Positions 11,842-23,481 of a stretch of 64,000 bases of DNA are shown here, piece after piece. How positions within the stretch are numbered: position 1 is the stretch's first letter; each line of letters begins with the position of its first letter. The DNA is from Geosiphon pyriformis (taxonomy: Eukaryota > Glomeromycota > Glomeromycetes > Archaeosporales > Geosiphonaceae). The notes below the pieces were generated by a model. It worked only from the letters and a program-made list of their open reading frames with translations, was not told the DNA's origin and ran no database searches. The translations under genes were made by a program, and so were the position numbers. The stretch is from NCBI GenBank assembly GCA_016748015.1, contig JAAOMT010000523.1:795336-859335 (forward strand), written 5' to 3'.

Positions 11842-12330
11842 GTTAATAAGAACACATTTTTTATTGCATTTTGTTTTTATAATGCATTGATGTATCTGTT
11901 ATGTCTCAAACATCATTTTGTCTTATATTTAATCAAACATATGAGGTGTCTCATGTTATATAAAGTGCCTCAGATTATAAAAAGTGGCCAAATTATAAAA
12001 ATAAAGGTTTTAATCCAACTGTAAGATTCTAAGTGCAAATGACAGATTTTTAGTAAAAAGAAACCTAATTTTGATAATGCATCTGTGATACTTTTTGCCT
12101 CTTACCTCCAACTGATAATCAATAATAAAGACTGTCAATTTGATTCTCCATATACTTGCATAATTGCATAGAAGATAGCACAATATCATGTTGTCAAGCT
12201 CTCCAAACACAGCAATGCCTATATCAATTGGAATATTGATATAAAATACTTTGCACAATGTTAGGGATATTGGAGTGAAAGTCAACTGCAGTTTTTTTAA
12301 AAATGTCCTAATCATCATAAGTTGTAGAAT
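11842..12330 (-). other. E2 copy of the shared upstream segment
   Basis: Reverse complement of 6870-7328. The sequence near 11935-11990 (caaacatatgaggtgtctc) is one arm of the cargo-flanking inverted repeat; its partner is at about 14150-14205. The minus frame 12010-12354 is open for 114 codons, hydrophobic and Ile/Leu-rich, with no family I recognise. Confidence 0.6.
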
Positions 12331-13800
12331 TTGATATGTAATATATATAGGCATACAATGGCTTCCGAATTAATGTGGTCATATGTTGTTTCTAAGGAAA
12401 ATCCATCTGTTGAATGTTACTTAAAATGGGCCCAAAATGAAACAGATCTCATGTTCAGGTTAAAATATGAACAAGTCTTTTTTTATTTACAAGCAATTAT
12501 TAACTTTTATACTGGAGTTCGTTTCAATAGATTTTCATTAAGACTCATGGCTAGACAAATGTTTACACCAATTTGGTCTGCTCAGTGCCATCCTATTTAC
12601 CAATTAATTAAAATTGCTGATGAAAAACAATGGCTACAATTGAAGCCTAAAGTTTGCAAGCTGATTTAAGAAAGAATTGTAATTTTTTAATCTAAATTTT
12701 CAAATCAACATCAAGGCCATAATGCAATACTTGAAGAAATTAACAAAATGCTCAAATCATTGATTTTTTTTACACCTTTACAATGGTATTGGAAAATTGC
12801 AGTACATAACTGTATTAAATTTGAGAGATTGTGTACTAACCTCTTTAATGTTATTGAATATTCTAAAAATAAAATATACAGGTCTCGTACATGTCTTAGC
12901 TTTATTGCTGAATCAAATTGATTTTGAGTTCAAATAAAAAAGACACAATTTGTAAATCCAAATATCTCTAATTGTGTTTTTCGTGATATTGGCCATAAAT
13001 AGATATTAAGCAAAGAAATAAAAAAATTCAGTGAAATTGCATGGATAAAAAAAATAAACTTTCTTAAAGCAAGGCAAATTAAGAAAACATTGTTAGGTAT
13101 TTGAAAACCAATTCCAGTAACAAGTGAAGAAGCAGATCATCAAAAAATGTAAATCTGTTAATAAAATCACAACTATTACCTATTATTAACTTTCTAATAC
13201 CTCTTTTAAGTGATAATGTTTTCAAAGCTTATCAAGTTAATTGTGTGACAGCCTAATAAATATTTTTCAAAAAGTTAGAAATATATTGTATTGTGTACAG
13301 TTTTGTTTATCTTGAGTTGGGTGCATTACCATTTATAATTAGCATTTTTAAAACATAATATGTTAAGTCTAGGTCCGAATCTCCATTCTGCATGATTATG
13401 TTTAAATTATGAAAAGCATTCAACATGGATTTATTTGTCCCAAAAAAGTTGATTTTTAATACATTTTTAAAATTATTAGTCAAACTTTCACTTGCTAATA
13501 CTAAATATTGGTCGAATAATGAATATGATTGCTAGTATGAAGCCTTTTTTTAATTGCAAATGTTAAAGTTGGTGTAAAAATGTATTTATTGGGTATATAT
13601 TGGAATTCTTATGCTCTGAGTTTTATTACTGATCACATTTCTCTTCCTAAGGAAAGGTAAATTTGAACTCTGTTTCCAGTTGATTTGCTTGAGCAATGTT
13701 CTATTAACAAACTTGTTCCCGAAGGATCTTATTGGGCCATTATTCTTGCTTATAGGTCTGTTAATTTTTTCTCCCAATACGGAGAAAAAGTAATCTTATT
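12331..13800 (+). pseudogene. Captured unknown gene fragment in E2 cargo
   Basis: Plus-strand coding-like sequence running against the transposase. The first block (12359-12669) is open and reads like a folded protein (MASELMWSYVV, NPSVECYLKWAQ, GVRFNRFSLRLMARQM). It continues with stops as HNAILEEINKMLKSL and on to about 13160, then KAFNMDLFVPKKLIFNT near 13410-13460 and LLGIYWNSYALSFITD near 13580-13640. Trp, Cys and Phe content argues against random frame. No known domain recognised; a host gene with decayed exons is the best guess. Confidence 0.5.
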
Positions 13801-13931
13801 AGCCAAAGTTTGATCTAAAATAACTTCATCAATACTCACAACAACAATCTCCAAAACACTACCAGTTTCTGAAACACTACCAGTCTCCAAAGCACCAAGA
13901 GCAGCAGTACTGTACCATATATTAACTATTA

Positions 13932-14132
13932 TTAAACTCTTATAATATCCATAAACAACAAGCTAGATATAATAGTTCCATTATTGTCTTTTAATGGCAG
14001 TGGTGGCTTATAAAGAAGAAGAGTAATTGAATGTTGTAATATTTGAGAAATTTTGTTTAATGTTCTATAATCGTTTTCAGAAACTTCTCTAATTTTTTTT
14101 ACTATTATAAAAAGAATGATTTCCATTGACAA
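13932..14132 (-). other. Short open frame at the right end of E2 cargo
   Basis: A 66-codon minus-strand frame (MSMEIILFIIVKKIREVSEN...) between the unknown gene fragment and the subterminal repeat. Mixed composition suggests former coding sequence, but it is too short to assign and might be chance. Confidence 0.25.
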
Positions 14133-14409
14133 ATTGGAAAATCTCCTTGACTGTATATGTCTGATTAAATATGAGATGACATCTGATGTTCATATTTAAT
14201 ATTATATAATTATAGTGTGATTATAAAGAGTGAAAATTACTTATATTCTGCTATCATATTTGTGGAAATAGGGATTATAAAGAGATATATATAGTAAAAG
14301 TGACTATAAAAAGATAATATTATATATAAATGGTTTTGGTTTTTAAAAAAATGTAATTATAAGAAGATAGTAACTATAACTAAAGGGACTATAGAGAGAG
14401 TTCACTGTA

Positions 14410-14742
14410 GTCAAAAACTTTTTAGTACTCACTAACTTGACTAAATTATGAGCATTTTTGGAATTTGCAGAATATTACCACCATTTTATCAAAGACTTTT
14501 TCAAAATAGCACAGCCATTATACCAGCTACAAACAAAAAACACCAAATATGAATAGATAAAAACTTAGTAAAAAGCTTTTGATACATTAAGAAGAAAGCT
14601 TATTCAAGCTTTAGTATTGATCTATTCAGATCATAGCAAGCCATTTATAATCACAACTAATGCATCTGGTCAAGCATTAAGAGCAGTATTATCTCAGAAA
14701 GAACCAGATGGAAGAGAACACCCAGTAGCATATATTAGCCAT
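14410..14742 (+). pseudogene. A1 RT C-terminal part and start of RNase H
   Basis: Resumes the A1 RT after E2: FIKDFFKIAQPLYQLQ and the connection region, then the RNase H strand FIITTNASGQALRAVLSQ at about 14648-14700. Stops at 14455, 14554 and 14568. Cut at 14742 by A2; the rest of RNase H resumes at 37093. Confidence 0.8.
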
Positions 14743-15611
14743 TATTACAGATGATTATTTAGGGTCTCAAATCAAATAACAAATCCATAACTTAGTGCTT
14801 GGTTGGTATTCTAGTGTTAATATCTGAAAGTTTTGTTGTGGAGTTCTTTGTATAATAAACAGAGATTTAATAGTTGTTTTTAGTAGCCTTCCGGAATTGC
14901 AATTCTGTCAAATTTTTTTCTCAGTATAGTGGCTGGTAATCCTCCTAGTAAGCTATTTTCAAATCTATGAATATTCTATCCTTGTTTCACAGGTCTTTTA
15001 TCAGTCTCTATGATGTCTGTATTTTAGTGCTTAATCCTTAATCAATTTAGTAAAACCAAAGAAATAGCAAAAGAAATAAAAGACAATAAAAAAAGATAAA
15101 GAAATAAATGAAAGCAATTGCAAGTTAGTATCCTGTTAATAGTCATGATCAAAAACTATTGTTCCAGTGTGGTTAAGTATCAATTACTATTAACATGAAA
15201 TGTTGATAGTGAAGAGTGGTTTGAGATAGTGAATAATTATTTATTAATATTTGTAAATGGAAGGTTGCTTAGATCAAATCAAAACTGAAAGATCTGTCTT
15301 TTCTATTTCTAATGCTATCACTATATATACATAATTTGGGTTTTATGAGATTATTTACATTTTCAAGCAATATGCTATAATTTTTCAAGCAATGCTCACA
15401 TTATTGAGCAATATGCCATATTTTCTTGACATCACTCTACATTGCTGAGTGATATGCCATGATTTCTGATATTGCTCCATATTGCTGAGCAATGTGCTAT
15501 GATTTCTGACATTGCTCTATATTGCTAAGCAATGTGCTCACGTGCTAATTACTACTCTTTTATTGGTCTACTATTTTTCTATATCTGTTTTCTTTTTTTT
15601 TATGAGTAACA
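14743..15611 (-). repeat. A2 3' LTR (U3 type I)
   Basis: 869 bp, from TATTACAGATGATTATT (U5 end in reverse) to TATGAGTAACA. U3 (15360-15545) contains several ATTGCT-N-AGCAAT inverted repeats. A TATA-like tatatatacat lies at about 15321-15331 in reverse. The polypurine tract lies immediately inside at 15612-15630. Confidence 0.88.
15360..15545. repeat. U3 type I palindrome array
   Basis: Repeated units built on CATTGCTNAGCAATG, whose arms ATTGCT and AGCAAT are exact reverse complements around one base. Five or so units with spacers such as ccatgatttctga. The same array is at 24225-24325, 33855-33970, 35865-36053 and 49818-49960. They could form small hairpins in single strands or be dimeric protein-binding sites. 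Confidence 0.75.
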
Positions 15612-16430
15612 TTATCTCCTCTTTTTTAATATTGAGTTCTGTTGAAATCTTTATTTTGAATTAATTCCAATACTTCTTTTTCAAGTATTGTTTGTTTAAC
15701 TCTGTTTCTCACATCTTCTATTTGTGTATTGTTTATTCTTCCCTATTGGTTAATGGTTATGATTTTCATGTCAGAATGTAACAGTATTTCTGGGTAGTTC
15801 TGAAATATGTTGTATAGTTGGTATATTGCTTTAACATGTAGTGTTGAATTTGTCTTCTTTCTGATAAATTTTTCAATTTGTTGTATTATGTTTTGGTTGA
15901 ATATTCTCTTGGATTTGTCAATATACAACTCCTAAATATTCAACTTTTGACCTAGCTGATAGTAACAATATGATATTGGAAGTCATTCTGTCTATTGCTT
16001 CTAATTTTTTTTTGTAAGCTCTTCTGTTGGTGCCATAATAGGTATTTTCTCAAAAGTGTTCTTTATTTTTTCTATTAAGTTATCTATTCAGTTTTTATCA
16101 TTTTTTGGTGGCTGCTGATATGGTATATTCTTTGTTTTTCTTTGGATGTTTTGATAGCAAATTATTTGGTTGTTAATAACAATTTTCATGTCTAACTGTT
16201 GTTTACTTAAGGCCTGGAATAATTGTTGAGCTATAGTGTGAATATAATCCAGTATTTTCATTTTTCTTGGTTGTTTTTATCATATGTACTGTGTTTTTAT
16301 ATACTCTTTTGGTTGTTCAATTTGACGTGTTTGGTTTAATAACTATGATTGGTTCCAAATCTCATAGAATCTCATCTGGTTGAACTAGTATTCTTTGTAC
16401 TTCTAGTTGTGGAATATTATTGGTGAATAA
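15612..16430 (-). pseudogene. A2 post-integrase ORF, broken
   Basis: Sequence between integrase and the polypurine tract, with best open block 15743-15928: YIDKSKRIFNQNIIQQIEKF, then NIFQNYPEILLHSDM. It ends just before the polypurine tract. The same segment lies in A1, A3 and A4, so it is a family gene or polyprotein tail. It occupies the place of env in retroviruses, but no signal peptide or membrane segment is visible. Function unknown. Confidence 0.6.
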
Positions 16431-17740
16431 TGATGCTATCTGGTAATATTGTTTTAGTCAATCACCATGTGCTGCTTTGGCTAAGATTTTGTTGTCCTAT
16501 CTCAATTTATAAGCTTTATTTCTTAGAATTTCTTCTATATGAAATGGTCTGTTCTATTTGGGATTGAATTTTCCATTTCATTGTTTTTCTGCTTTGGTAC
16601 AATATAATAGTATTTTGTTTTCAATCTTGAATTCAACTGGTTTATTTGGTAGTTGGTTATTGTGTTGTTCTTTTTGCTTTTCTTGTAACTTTTGGATGTT
16701 ATCAGCTGCTTTTCATCATTTGTTTTCTAGTGTTTCCATTAAGTCATATGTTTTTCTCAACAATGTTTCTTAGAAATTATCTTCTGTTATTGGTTCAGTT
16801 GGATATGTATTGACCTCTATCTCAACTGGTAATATTGCTGTTCTATCATATACTAATTCAAATAGTATTGCTTGTGTGGTATCTTGCTTCATTGTTTGAT
16901 AAGCAAATAATACTTATGGTATTAACAAATCCTATTCGTCCTGGTTTTTTTGATTGATCTTGGCAATTGCTTTACACAGTGTTTTATTGAATCTTTCAAT
17001 TAATCCATTGGTTTGTGAATGATATGGCAATAATAATGGTCTTTTGATTCCAAATCTCTGACTTAATTCTGTTAATGTTCTATTCACAAAGTGAGTTTCT
17101 TAATCAGATAGTAGTTCTTTTGGACATCCATGTCAACAGATCAAATCTTGATAAACAAATTCAGCAATGGATTCTGCATCTGCTCTTTGAATGGCTTTTG
17201 CTTCTGGCCATTTAGTGAGATAGTCCATGGCTACTGCAATATATTTGTTGCCTCTGCTGGTGATTGTTAATAGTCTGACTAAGTCAATTCCAATATGGTC
17301 AAATAGTTGTCTCATTTTGATTGGTCTCAATGGTTTACTGGGTTTTGTTCCTCTTTTTCTCTGACAAACATCACAATTTTGAACATATTAGATAATGTCT
17401 GGATATATTGATGGCCAATAATATCTTTTTTTAGTTCTTTCCATGGTTGCTTCTTTATGAAAATGTTCTGCCATTGGATCTGAGTGCATGTTGAATAGTA
17501 TTGTTTCTTTTTCTGATTCTGTAATTACTCTGGTTGGTTGATTTGGATTTTTTTTGTTCTTCTGATAAAGTATATTTTGATGGTTGATAAAATATTTTGA
17601 TTGTTGTTTTATGTTCTTTTGTTTTTTTTGAGATAATTTTTTCTTGAACAATTGGGTATTTATATAATGTTGTAGTTGTTGGTATTTTTGGATGTTCATC
17701 TTTTGTTATATTTTTGGGTTGAAATGTTTTTAGATTTGTC
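16431..17740 (-). pseudogene. A2 integrase, broken
   Basis: Reads upstream from about 17740: HHCC zinc domain (HSDPMAEHFHKEA...), then the core with GIDLVRLLTI, a D,D,E-type catalytic fold (AVAMDYLTKWPEAKAIQ), and the C-terminal GPY/F-like region near 16500-16560. Inserts cDNA into the genome. Stops at several Trp and Gln positions; open blocks 17133-17330 and 17388-17699. No chromodomain was recognised after it. Confidence 0.8.
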
Positions 17741-18180
17741 TTATTCACGACAATCCATCAGCATTTCTATTGTCTTTTCTTTTTTTATAATGTACTGTAT
17801 AATTGAATGGTGAAAGTTCTATTTTCCATCTGGCATGGCAATCATCTGCAAATTTTTGTTTCTGGATTGAAGTTAATCCCTTGTAATTCGTGTACATCTT
17901 AAACTTTTGACTTAAGTATTCCTTCTATTTGATAACAGCCTAATAGATAGCTAAGTGTTTTAGTGCTAAAGTTCCATAGTTTTTTTCAGCTGGACTTAAG
18001 CTTCTACTGGCATAAGCTACTGGATGCTCTTTTCCATCCAGTTTTTTTTGCAATAGTACTGCTCCCAATGCTTGACTTGATGCATTAGTGGTAATTATAA
18101 ATGGTTTACTGTGATTTGGATACATTAATACTGAAGCTTGGATAAGCTTTCTTCTTAATGTGTTAAATGCTTCTTGTTAA
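17741..18180 (-). pseudogene. A2 RNase H, broken
   Basis: RNase H of the Ty3 type with FIITTNASSQALGAVLLQKK (first catalytic Asp changed to Asn: TTNAS for TTDAS) and HPVAYASRSLSPAEKNY at 17950-18110, then the C-terminal part to about 17745. Interrupted by stops near 17940 and 17890. It would remove the RNA strand of the RNA:DNA hybrid. Confidence 0.78.
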
Positions 18181-19490
18181 GCTTCAGTCCATTTATACTT
18201 CACATTCTTGGTTTGTAGATAATGAAGTGGCTGAGCCAGTTTTGAAAAGTCTTTGATAAAACAGCAATAGTAGCCTGCAAATCCCAAGAATGCTCTTAAT
18301 TCTGTGAGATTGTTTGGTACTGGAAAGTTTTTGACAACTTCAATCTTGTCTGGATCTGTTTTAATTCCATCTTTGCTCACAACATGTCCCAAGAATTTTA
18401 GTTCTGTTTTTTTAAAGAAGCATTTGTTGGCATTTAGTTTCAATTCTGCCCATCTGAGTTTTTCAAATACTTGTTGGAAATAGTGAAAATAATTGTCAAA
18501 TGTTTTTGAGAACACATTTGTGTTGTCTAAGTAGACAACTACTGATTTCCACAGTAATCCAGTATAGACAATTTCCATAAGCCATTGGAATGTTGCTGGA
18601 GCATTCATCAAGCCAAATGGCATGACTTCAAATTCAAAATTTTTTTCTCTGGTGGTAAATACTGTTTTTTCTTTATTGGTTGGATCCATGGCTACTTGTC
18701 AGTAACCACTGTCTAAATCCAGTGTTGAAACCATTTATTTCCTCCAAAAGTATCAAATAGTTTTTGGATTTTTGGAGTTGGATAGCTATTTTCTTTGATT
18801 ACTTTATTCAGTTTCTGGTAATCTACGCAAAAGTGGATTTTCCCATTTTTCTTTTGGACTAGTACCACTAGTGATAACTATGGACTTATTGATAACTGAA
18901 TTAGCCTGTTGTCAAGCATCTAATTGATTTCTTGACGAATGATTTCATGGCTAGCTGGTAGTACTCTGTATGCTCTTTGTTTAATCAATATTGTATTTCC
19001 AGTTTTGATTTGATGCTGAATAATTTTGATGTGGCCAAATTCATTTTCACTGGCAAAGATGTTATTAAAATTGCTAAGTAACATCTTTAGTTGCATTTGT
19101 TAGAGTGGGTCTAGATTCTCATGTTTATTTGTTTCAATTGTTTTGGTTGAAGCAGATAATATTCACTTCATCTGTAGATGATTTGTGATATAATATTCAC
19201 ATATTCACACAGCTGTAGAAAATCTGGAATGTAGTTTAGTGGTTGATCCTCAACTTCAGTGATTAAATATTCAATAATAATTTCCTTTGGTATTTCAATG
19301 ACATTTTCTGTTATGTTGTAGATGGGAATTTTGATATTTTTGGGGCTTTTGGCTGATATATAGAGATTAGTGAGTCCAATCTCCCCTGATTCGCAAATAG
19401 TGGCTTCTGCTTTAAACAACTAAGCCTGATTCCTTACTTCTTTTTTTATAGCTAACATATACTGGTCATATAGTAAAATGGAAATTGTTT
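18177..19490 (-). pseudogene. A2 reverse transcriptase and preceding beta domain
   Basis: Beta domain at 19168-19419 (LTNLYISAKSPKNIKIPIYN), RT from about 19120 to 18180. The C-terminal half is open for 170 codons (18177-18689), including EVMPFGLMNAPATFQ and the catalytic box worn to YLDNTN (second Asp to Asn). TGG is kept at 18731-18733 in GGNKWF, but a one-base deletion just after it shifts the frame. Not active. Confidence 0.82.
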
Positions 19491-19496
19491 AATGGA

Positions 19497-20195
19497 TTAA
19501 GATAATTTTTTTTTATTAATAACCTTTTCTTCTGCCATATTAATTGGTATATCTATTCTATCCATTGATCTGAATCTCTGTATCCCTTTAGCAATAATCC
19601 CTAATTTTTCTCTGTTTCCTACTGACACTAACTGAGCTACTTTCACTAAAGATAGGAAGATTGCCTGTGCTATTTTTTTATTTGGGTCTATAGTATACAC
19701 TTTTTCTGAGTTATTTTGTAGCATAGCAATAATATTTCTTACATATTCTGTGTCAATTATTCCTCCTCTGATGTTGATTCCCTTTTTGGCTAAGCTACTC
19801 CTAGATACTAACTGAACCATTGTTGTTGCTGAAATTTCCAGTGCTATTTTCAGATCAATGTAAGTGCACAAATGTGGTTCCAATTTGATGAAATCTTTCC
19901 CCAGATACCTCAGATCAAATTCTGCATCAATATTATGCATGCATTCAGGCATGATATCTTTATTATTATCGCTGAACCATTTCAGTTCCTGTTCCTTAAT
20001 AAGGTCAGGAAGAGTGATATATGTTTTGGAGTTTGAATCAGAATCAGAATCATTGTTATTTTTGTTGCTGTATTGAGCAGAGCTGGAACCATTGTTTTTG
20101 TTGTCATTGTTGTTGGAGTTTGAATCAGGGTTAAAAGTTGATCCTGATTCCGATGCGCAGCTGCTGATTGGTTTGTCTTCTTCTGGGATTGTGTA
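19497..20195 (-). pseudogene. A2 dUTPase domain (long open frame)
   Basis: Lies in a 327-codon open frame (19497-20480) that also covers the end of the Cys-rich module. Motifs: AEFDLRYL, SRSSLAKKGI, GGIIDTEYVRNI, KIAQAIFLSLV, and KGIQRFRSMDRI (motif 5 has lost GFGST). An Asp/Asn/Ser-rich linker precedes it (20040-20150). Probably the least interrupted dUTPase region here, yet the nucleotide-closing motif 5 is damaged. Confidence 0.82.
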
Positions 20196-20870
20196 GATCA
20201 TGCATGATGGTAAATTGTAAATGAGATCACACTCATTACAATATTGAAAGTTATAGGGAATCAAACAATAGTTACATAGTCGAGTGTTAATTTCTTCCAA
20301 CCATTGCTCTTGTTCCTTTCTAGTGGGTGCTAATTCCTGATAGTATTTGTGAAATTGTTCTGGATCTAGTAGATTTATGACTGGTTCTGGATTCCAGTCA
20401 AGTTCTATGGGCTTAGGTGAATTATCTTTAATTGTTTTTATTTCTTTTGGTGATGCTCTTTTGATTTTGGCAAGTGCCATTCACCAGATTTCATTGTCAT
20501 CATGTGGACATCTGTCCAATTGTTTGACTGCACATCTTCAGACAGTGTCTATGGGTGTTCCTTTTTGCACTTAGTCACTTATAAGAATTGTGTATTGACA
20601 CGATTTGTTGCATGTTCCTCCTTTCTCAGAAATGTCATTCCACATTTTTTCATCAAGGAGAGTTTCTCCACAAGCCAAACACAGCTCATTATCCCATTTT
20701 TTTACTTGTTTTGGTCTTCCGAAACGTTCTATGACACATGAATAACAGTAAAACTTGGTTGCCATTTGGTATTCTTTATTGTCACCACAGCAAGTGCCTA
20801 TTAATAACAATTTCTTGTCGCAATTGACACATACCAGTTTTGGGCAGTGATAAGCAGACTGCTGTGGTAT
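20196..20870 (-). pseudogene. A2 Cys-rich module
   Basis: Best preserved copy. From about 20850 down: CVNCDKKLLLIGTCCGDN, then FYCYSCVIERFG, LCLACGETLLD, GGTCNKSCQ, then the helical stretch with IWxMALAKIKRASPKEI, then LCNYCLIPYNFQYCNECDLIY. Cys pairs are spaced like zinc ligands (C-x2-C four times). One stop separates the first (20571-20810) and second open frames. Role unknown; nucleic-acid binding is a guess. Confidence 0.65.
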
Positions 20871-21189
20871 AGTATAAGAATTATAAGTGGTGGTGCTAGT
20901 GGATATTGATCCTTCTTCCTTTCTCTTTCCTTTTTCTTTTGTCTTTTCTTCTTATTTTCAATCTATTAGTTTTTCCTGGTTGTTGTCAGTTCTTCAGACT
21001 CAGTTGGAATTCCAGGTAGGTTTTTTTTTCTTTTCTTTTTTACTGCTGCCCCACAAGAGTATTGGAGGTAACTCATTATGGTTTTCATCAGTCCATGACA
21101 CTTGATAGGCCTCCCAGGTAGGTTTTTTCTCTTCTTTCTTGAACTTGATAAGAAGTGCTGGCATGTTAAGAGTTTTGAAGTGGTCACAC

Positions 21190-21860
21190 ATGGCTGGTAC
21201 CCATGTGTGCTAACTGTTCTGGCTTGAGTTGGAGCTCTTGCATGTTCTAATCAAGTGTCATGTTGGTTTTAAACAGCCAGTTATTGTCAATGAGGGCTTG
21301 ATATTGAGTGGCTTCCATGACTAATACTTTAATTGGCACAATAATGCCATTGATTTTAATAGGTAAGTTGTCTATTTCGCTGATCAAAGTTTTTGTCACT
21401 CCATTAGCTGTTATGATTTTGGCACTGGCAGCTCAATCAATTCAGTGACCTAATTGATCCATGAATTGTCTTGTGATGATGCTGCCAACTGATCCACTAT
21501 CTAGAATCAGTTTGATGGGATGGCCATCAATTTTGGCATCAGTGTACATTGCAGTAATAGGTTTTTCCTCAAGAGTGGCTTTACTAAACAGTAGTGTGAT
21601 TGATGGTTCCTCAAGTTCAAACAGGATGATAGTGTCCAGTAATTTGTCCTCAGTAATGGTAGCTGGTGGAATATTGCTGGTAAGTGTTGATGGTTGGTTG
21701 GTTTCTAGTTTATTGGATTGGACATCTTTTGGGGTAACCAGGAGACTTAAATAGTTCTGAGAATTTGGGTTTTGGGTGTACTTGATGCCCGAATTCTGTT
21801 GTCGAGATCCTGATGGTTGTGCCATGGAACTGGGAATTGGTTGATGGACCATCATCGATG
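21190..21860 (-). pseudogene. A2 protease region
   Basis: Open block 21442-21855 carries the retropepsin motif LILDSGSVGSIITRQ, preceded by TAMYTDAKIDGHPIK. Downstream part to 21190 has DWLFKTN-like and ends in a Lys-rich linker (20871-21190). In-frame stop right after MDQLGH, at the same place as in A1 and A3. Confidence 0.78.
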
Positions 21861-22606
21861 ATCTCTAGCTTTGCTGTATCAGTTTTGGCCTTTGAGTTCT
21901 GTTTTGAGATAAGTTTTGTGGTGGTGTTTGAATTTGTTGGGGCTAATAAATGGGTTGAGGCTGCAGATAATAAATGATGGCTGCTGTTGACTGATAAATT
22001 GGCAGTTGATAAATTTGTGGCTGTATTATAGATATGTAATTTGGTTGATATATTTCTGCATTTGATTGATAACTCAGAGCTGAAAACCTGCAATTGGGGT
22101 TTTGATATTGATTTCCTGATCGTTGGTTTTCTATTCTTAACTGACAATTGATTCTCAAATGTTTCTGTTTACCATAGTAGTGGCAAATACACATCTCTTG
22201 CTGCCATGGCTGATTGGATAATAATAAGAGATGCAACTGATTTTGTAGGTGATTTGTGATTCCTAAATTATTGCATTGTTGAGGTGGCTGATAAATTGCA
22301 CGATTGTTAGCTAAGTACTTTTCAAGCTTCTGGTTAATGAAATCACTGAATTGTTTCAATTTGGAATCCAATTTAGGTAATCCATTCATCACTAGATTTA
22401 CAGCTTGGGCATGGTTAGCTTCGAATTCAGCTGCTTCAAAATCTCTGGTATTGGTAACTGCAGCTTGAAAGTCTGTTGGATGCATTGGACATACGTGTTG
22501 GAGGATGCTACTGTGCAGACCTCTAATAAATTGGTTTAGGATTTGTGGCGCTGTAAAATAGTCAGCCTAGATTGCTTGAATTTGGCACAGATTCCTATGG
22601 AAGCAT
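21861..22606 (-). pseudogene. A2 gag C-terminal part with decayed zinc knuckle
   Basis: Gln/Tyr/Pro-rich region and knuckle (ICHYYGKQKHLRINC near 22140-22195), where the second Cys is Tyr, so zinc binding is lost. The capsid end (FQAAVTNTRDFEAAEFEANHAQAVNLV) is open at 21943-22485. Interrupted at 22607 by a solo LTR; capsid resumes at 23482. Confidence 0.78.
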
Positions 22607-23481
22607 TGTTACAGTTTAAAAATTTAGCAAAAAAATCATAAAAATTATATAAACTATTTATTTATAATATAGTGCAGTAATAATCTTAAAAAAGTAATGA
22701 TTAACAAAGTAGCAAAACCCCATCTCGTGATAGTGGCAAACACCAGTTCACAATAGCAGTCAACACCAACTAGTAATAGCAGCAAATACCAGATTGAAAT
22801 ATCAAAAAAAAAGTATTACAATGTGTTTTCTCATAGAACTATAAACATGTATATATACAGTAGATTTAATATTGAGAAAAGTCAATCAAGTAATAAAAAT
22901 CATAACTTATCAAACAATAGATCCAATTTATCTAACAAACTCCATTTTAAATTGTATCTTTAAATTAAATATTCCATGAAACCTTTAAATCAAAAAAAAA
23001 TGAAAAAGAATATTTAAAACTGAATTATCACAATCCCAAAGTAATAAGAAACTTACTTGTGTTAATTATTGAATAAAACTATCATTCATCAATTGAATTT
23101 CTTGGAAGAATAATCTCTAATCAAGATTATTCATATAACTACCAATTGATAAAAACTGAATAGGAAGAATTAAAAAAAGTGCTAAAGGTCATTAATATTC
23201 CGTGTTTTTAGATTAGAGAAACACACCAGGCAATTGCAAGGATAGCCTTAGAGAAAATCCCAAACAGCAGATAGATTTCAGCTCAGCCTCTGAAAAGGAG
23301 TACATAAACACATACAACAATTAAAGATTGAAAAATAGCTTATATCAGGACATCAAGAGGAAACCAGCAGCCTAAATACCAACATTATTATACAATTAGA
23401 ATTGAGGAACTTATAAGAGACTGATTGCAATTAAGACGGGATATCAGCAGTTAAATATACCAAGAAAACCATCCCATAACA
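22607..23481. mobile_element. Solo LTR of a third family (LTR-C)
   Basis: 875 bp starting TGTTACAGTTTAAAA and ending CATCCCATAACA, flanked by exact GCAT duplications (22603-22606 and 23482-23485). The uninterrupted site AAGCATCCTAAGT is seen in A4 near 45655-45670. Internal sequence does not match family A or B. Contains short repeats around agcaaacaccag (22735-22800). No coding sequence. Confidence 0.82.

Larger units (their letters stand above)
10141..14407 (-). mobile_element. pogo/Tigger-like DNA transposon E2
   Basis: Same family as E1, reversed. Left end CAGTAAACTCTCT, right end AGAGAGTTCACTG, flanked by TA at 10139-10140 and 14408-14409; excision restores GAG ATA GTC AAA AAC (EIVKN) of the A1 RT. 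The right 250 bp (14150-14407) aligns with the left 290 bp of E1 in reverse. The transposase and the segment behind it match E1, but the cargo at 12331-14130 does not. Confidence 0.88.

Noticed and set aside
15360-15545. CRISPR-like array in LTR U3
   Set aside because: Units are short, unequal and palindromic, spacers are not unique, there are no cas genes, and the same array recurs in several LTRs of a eukaryotic element.
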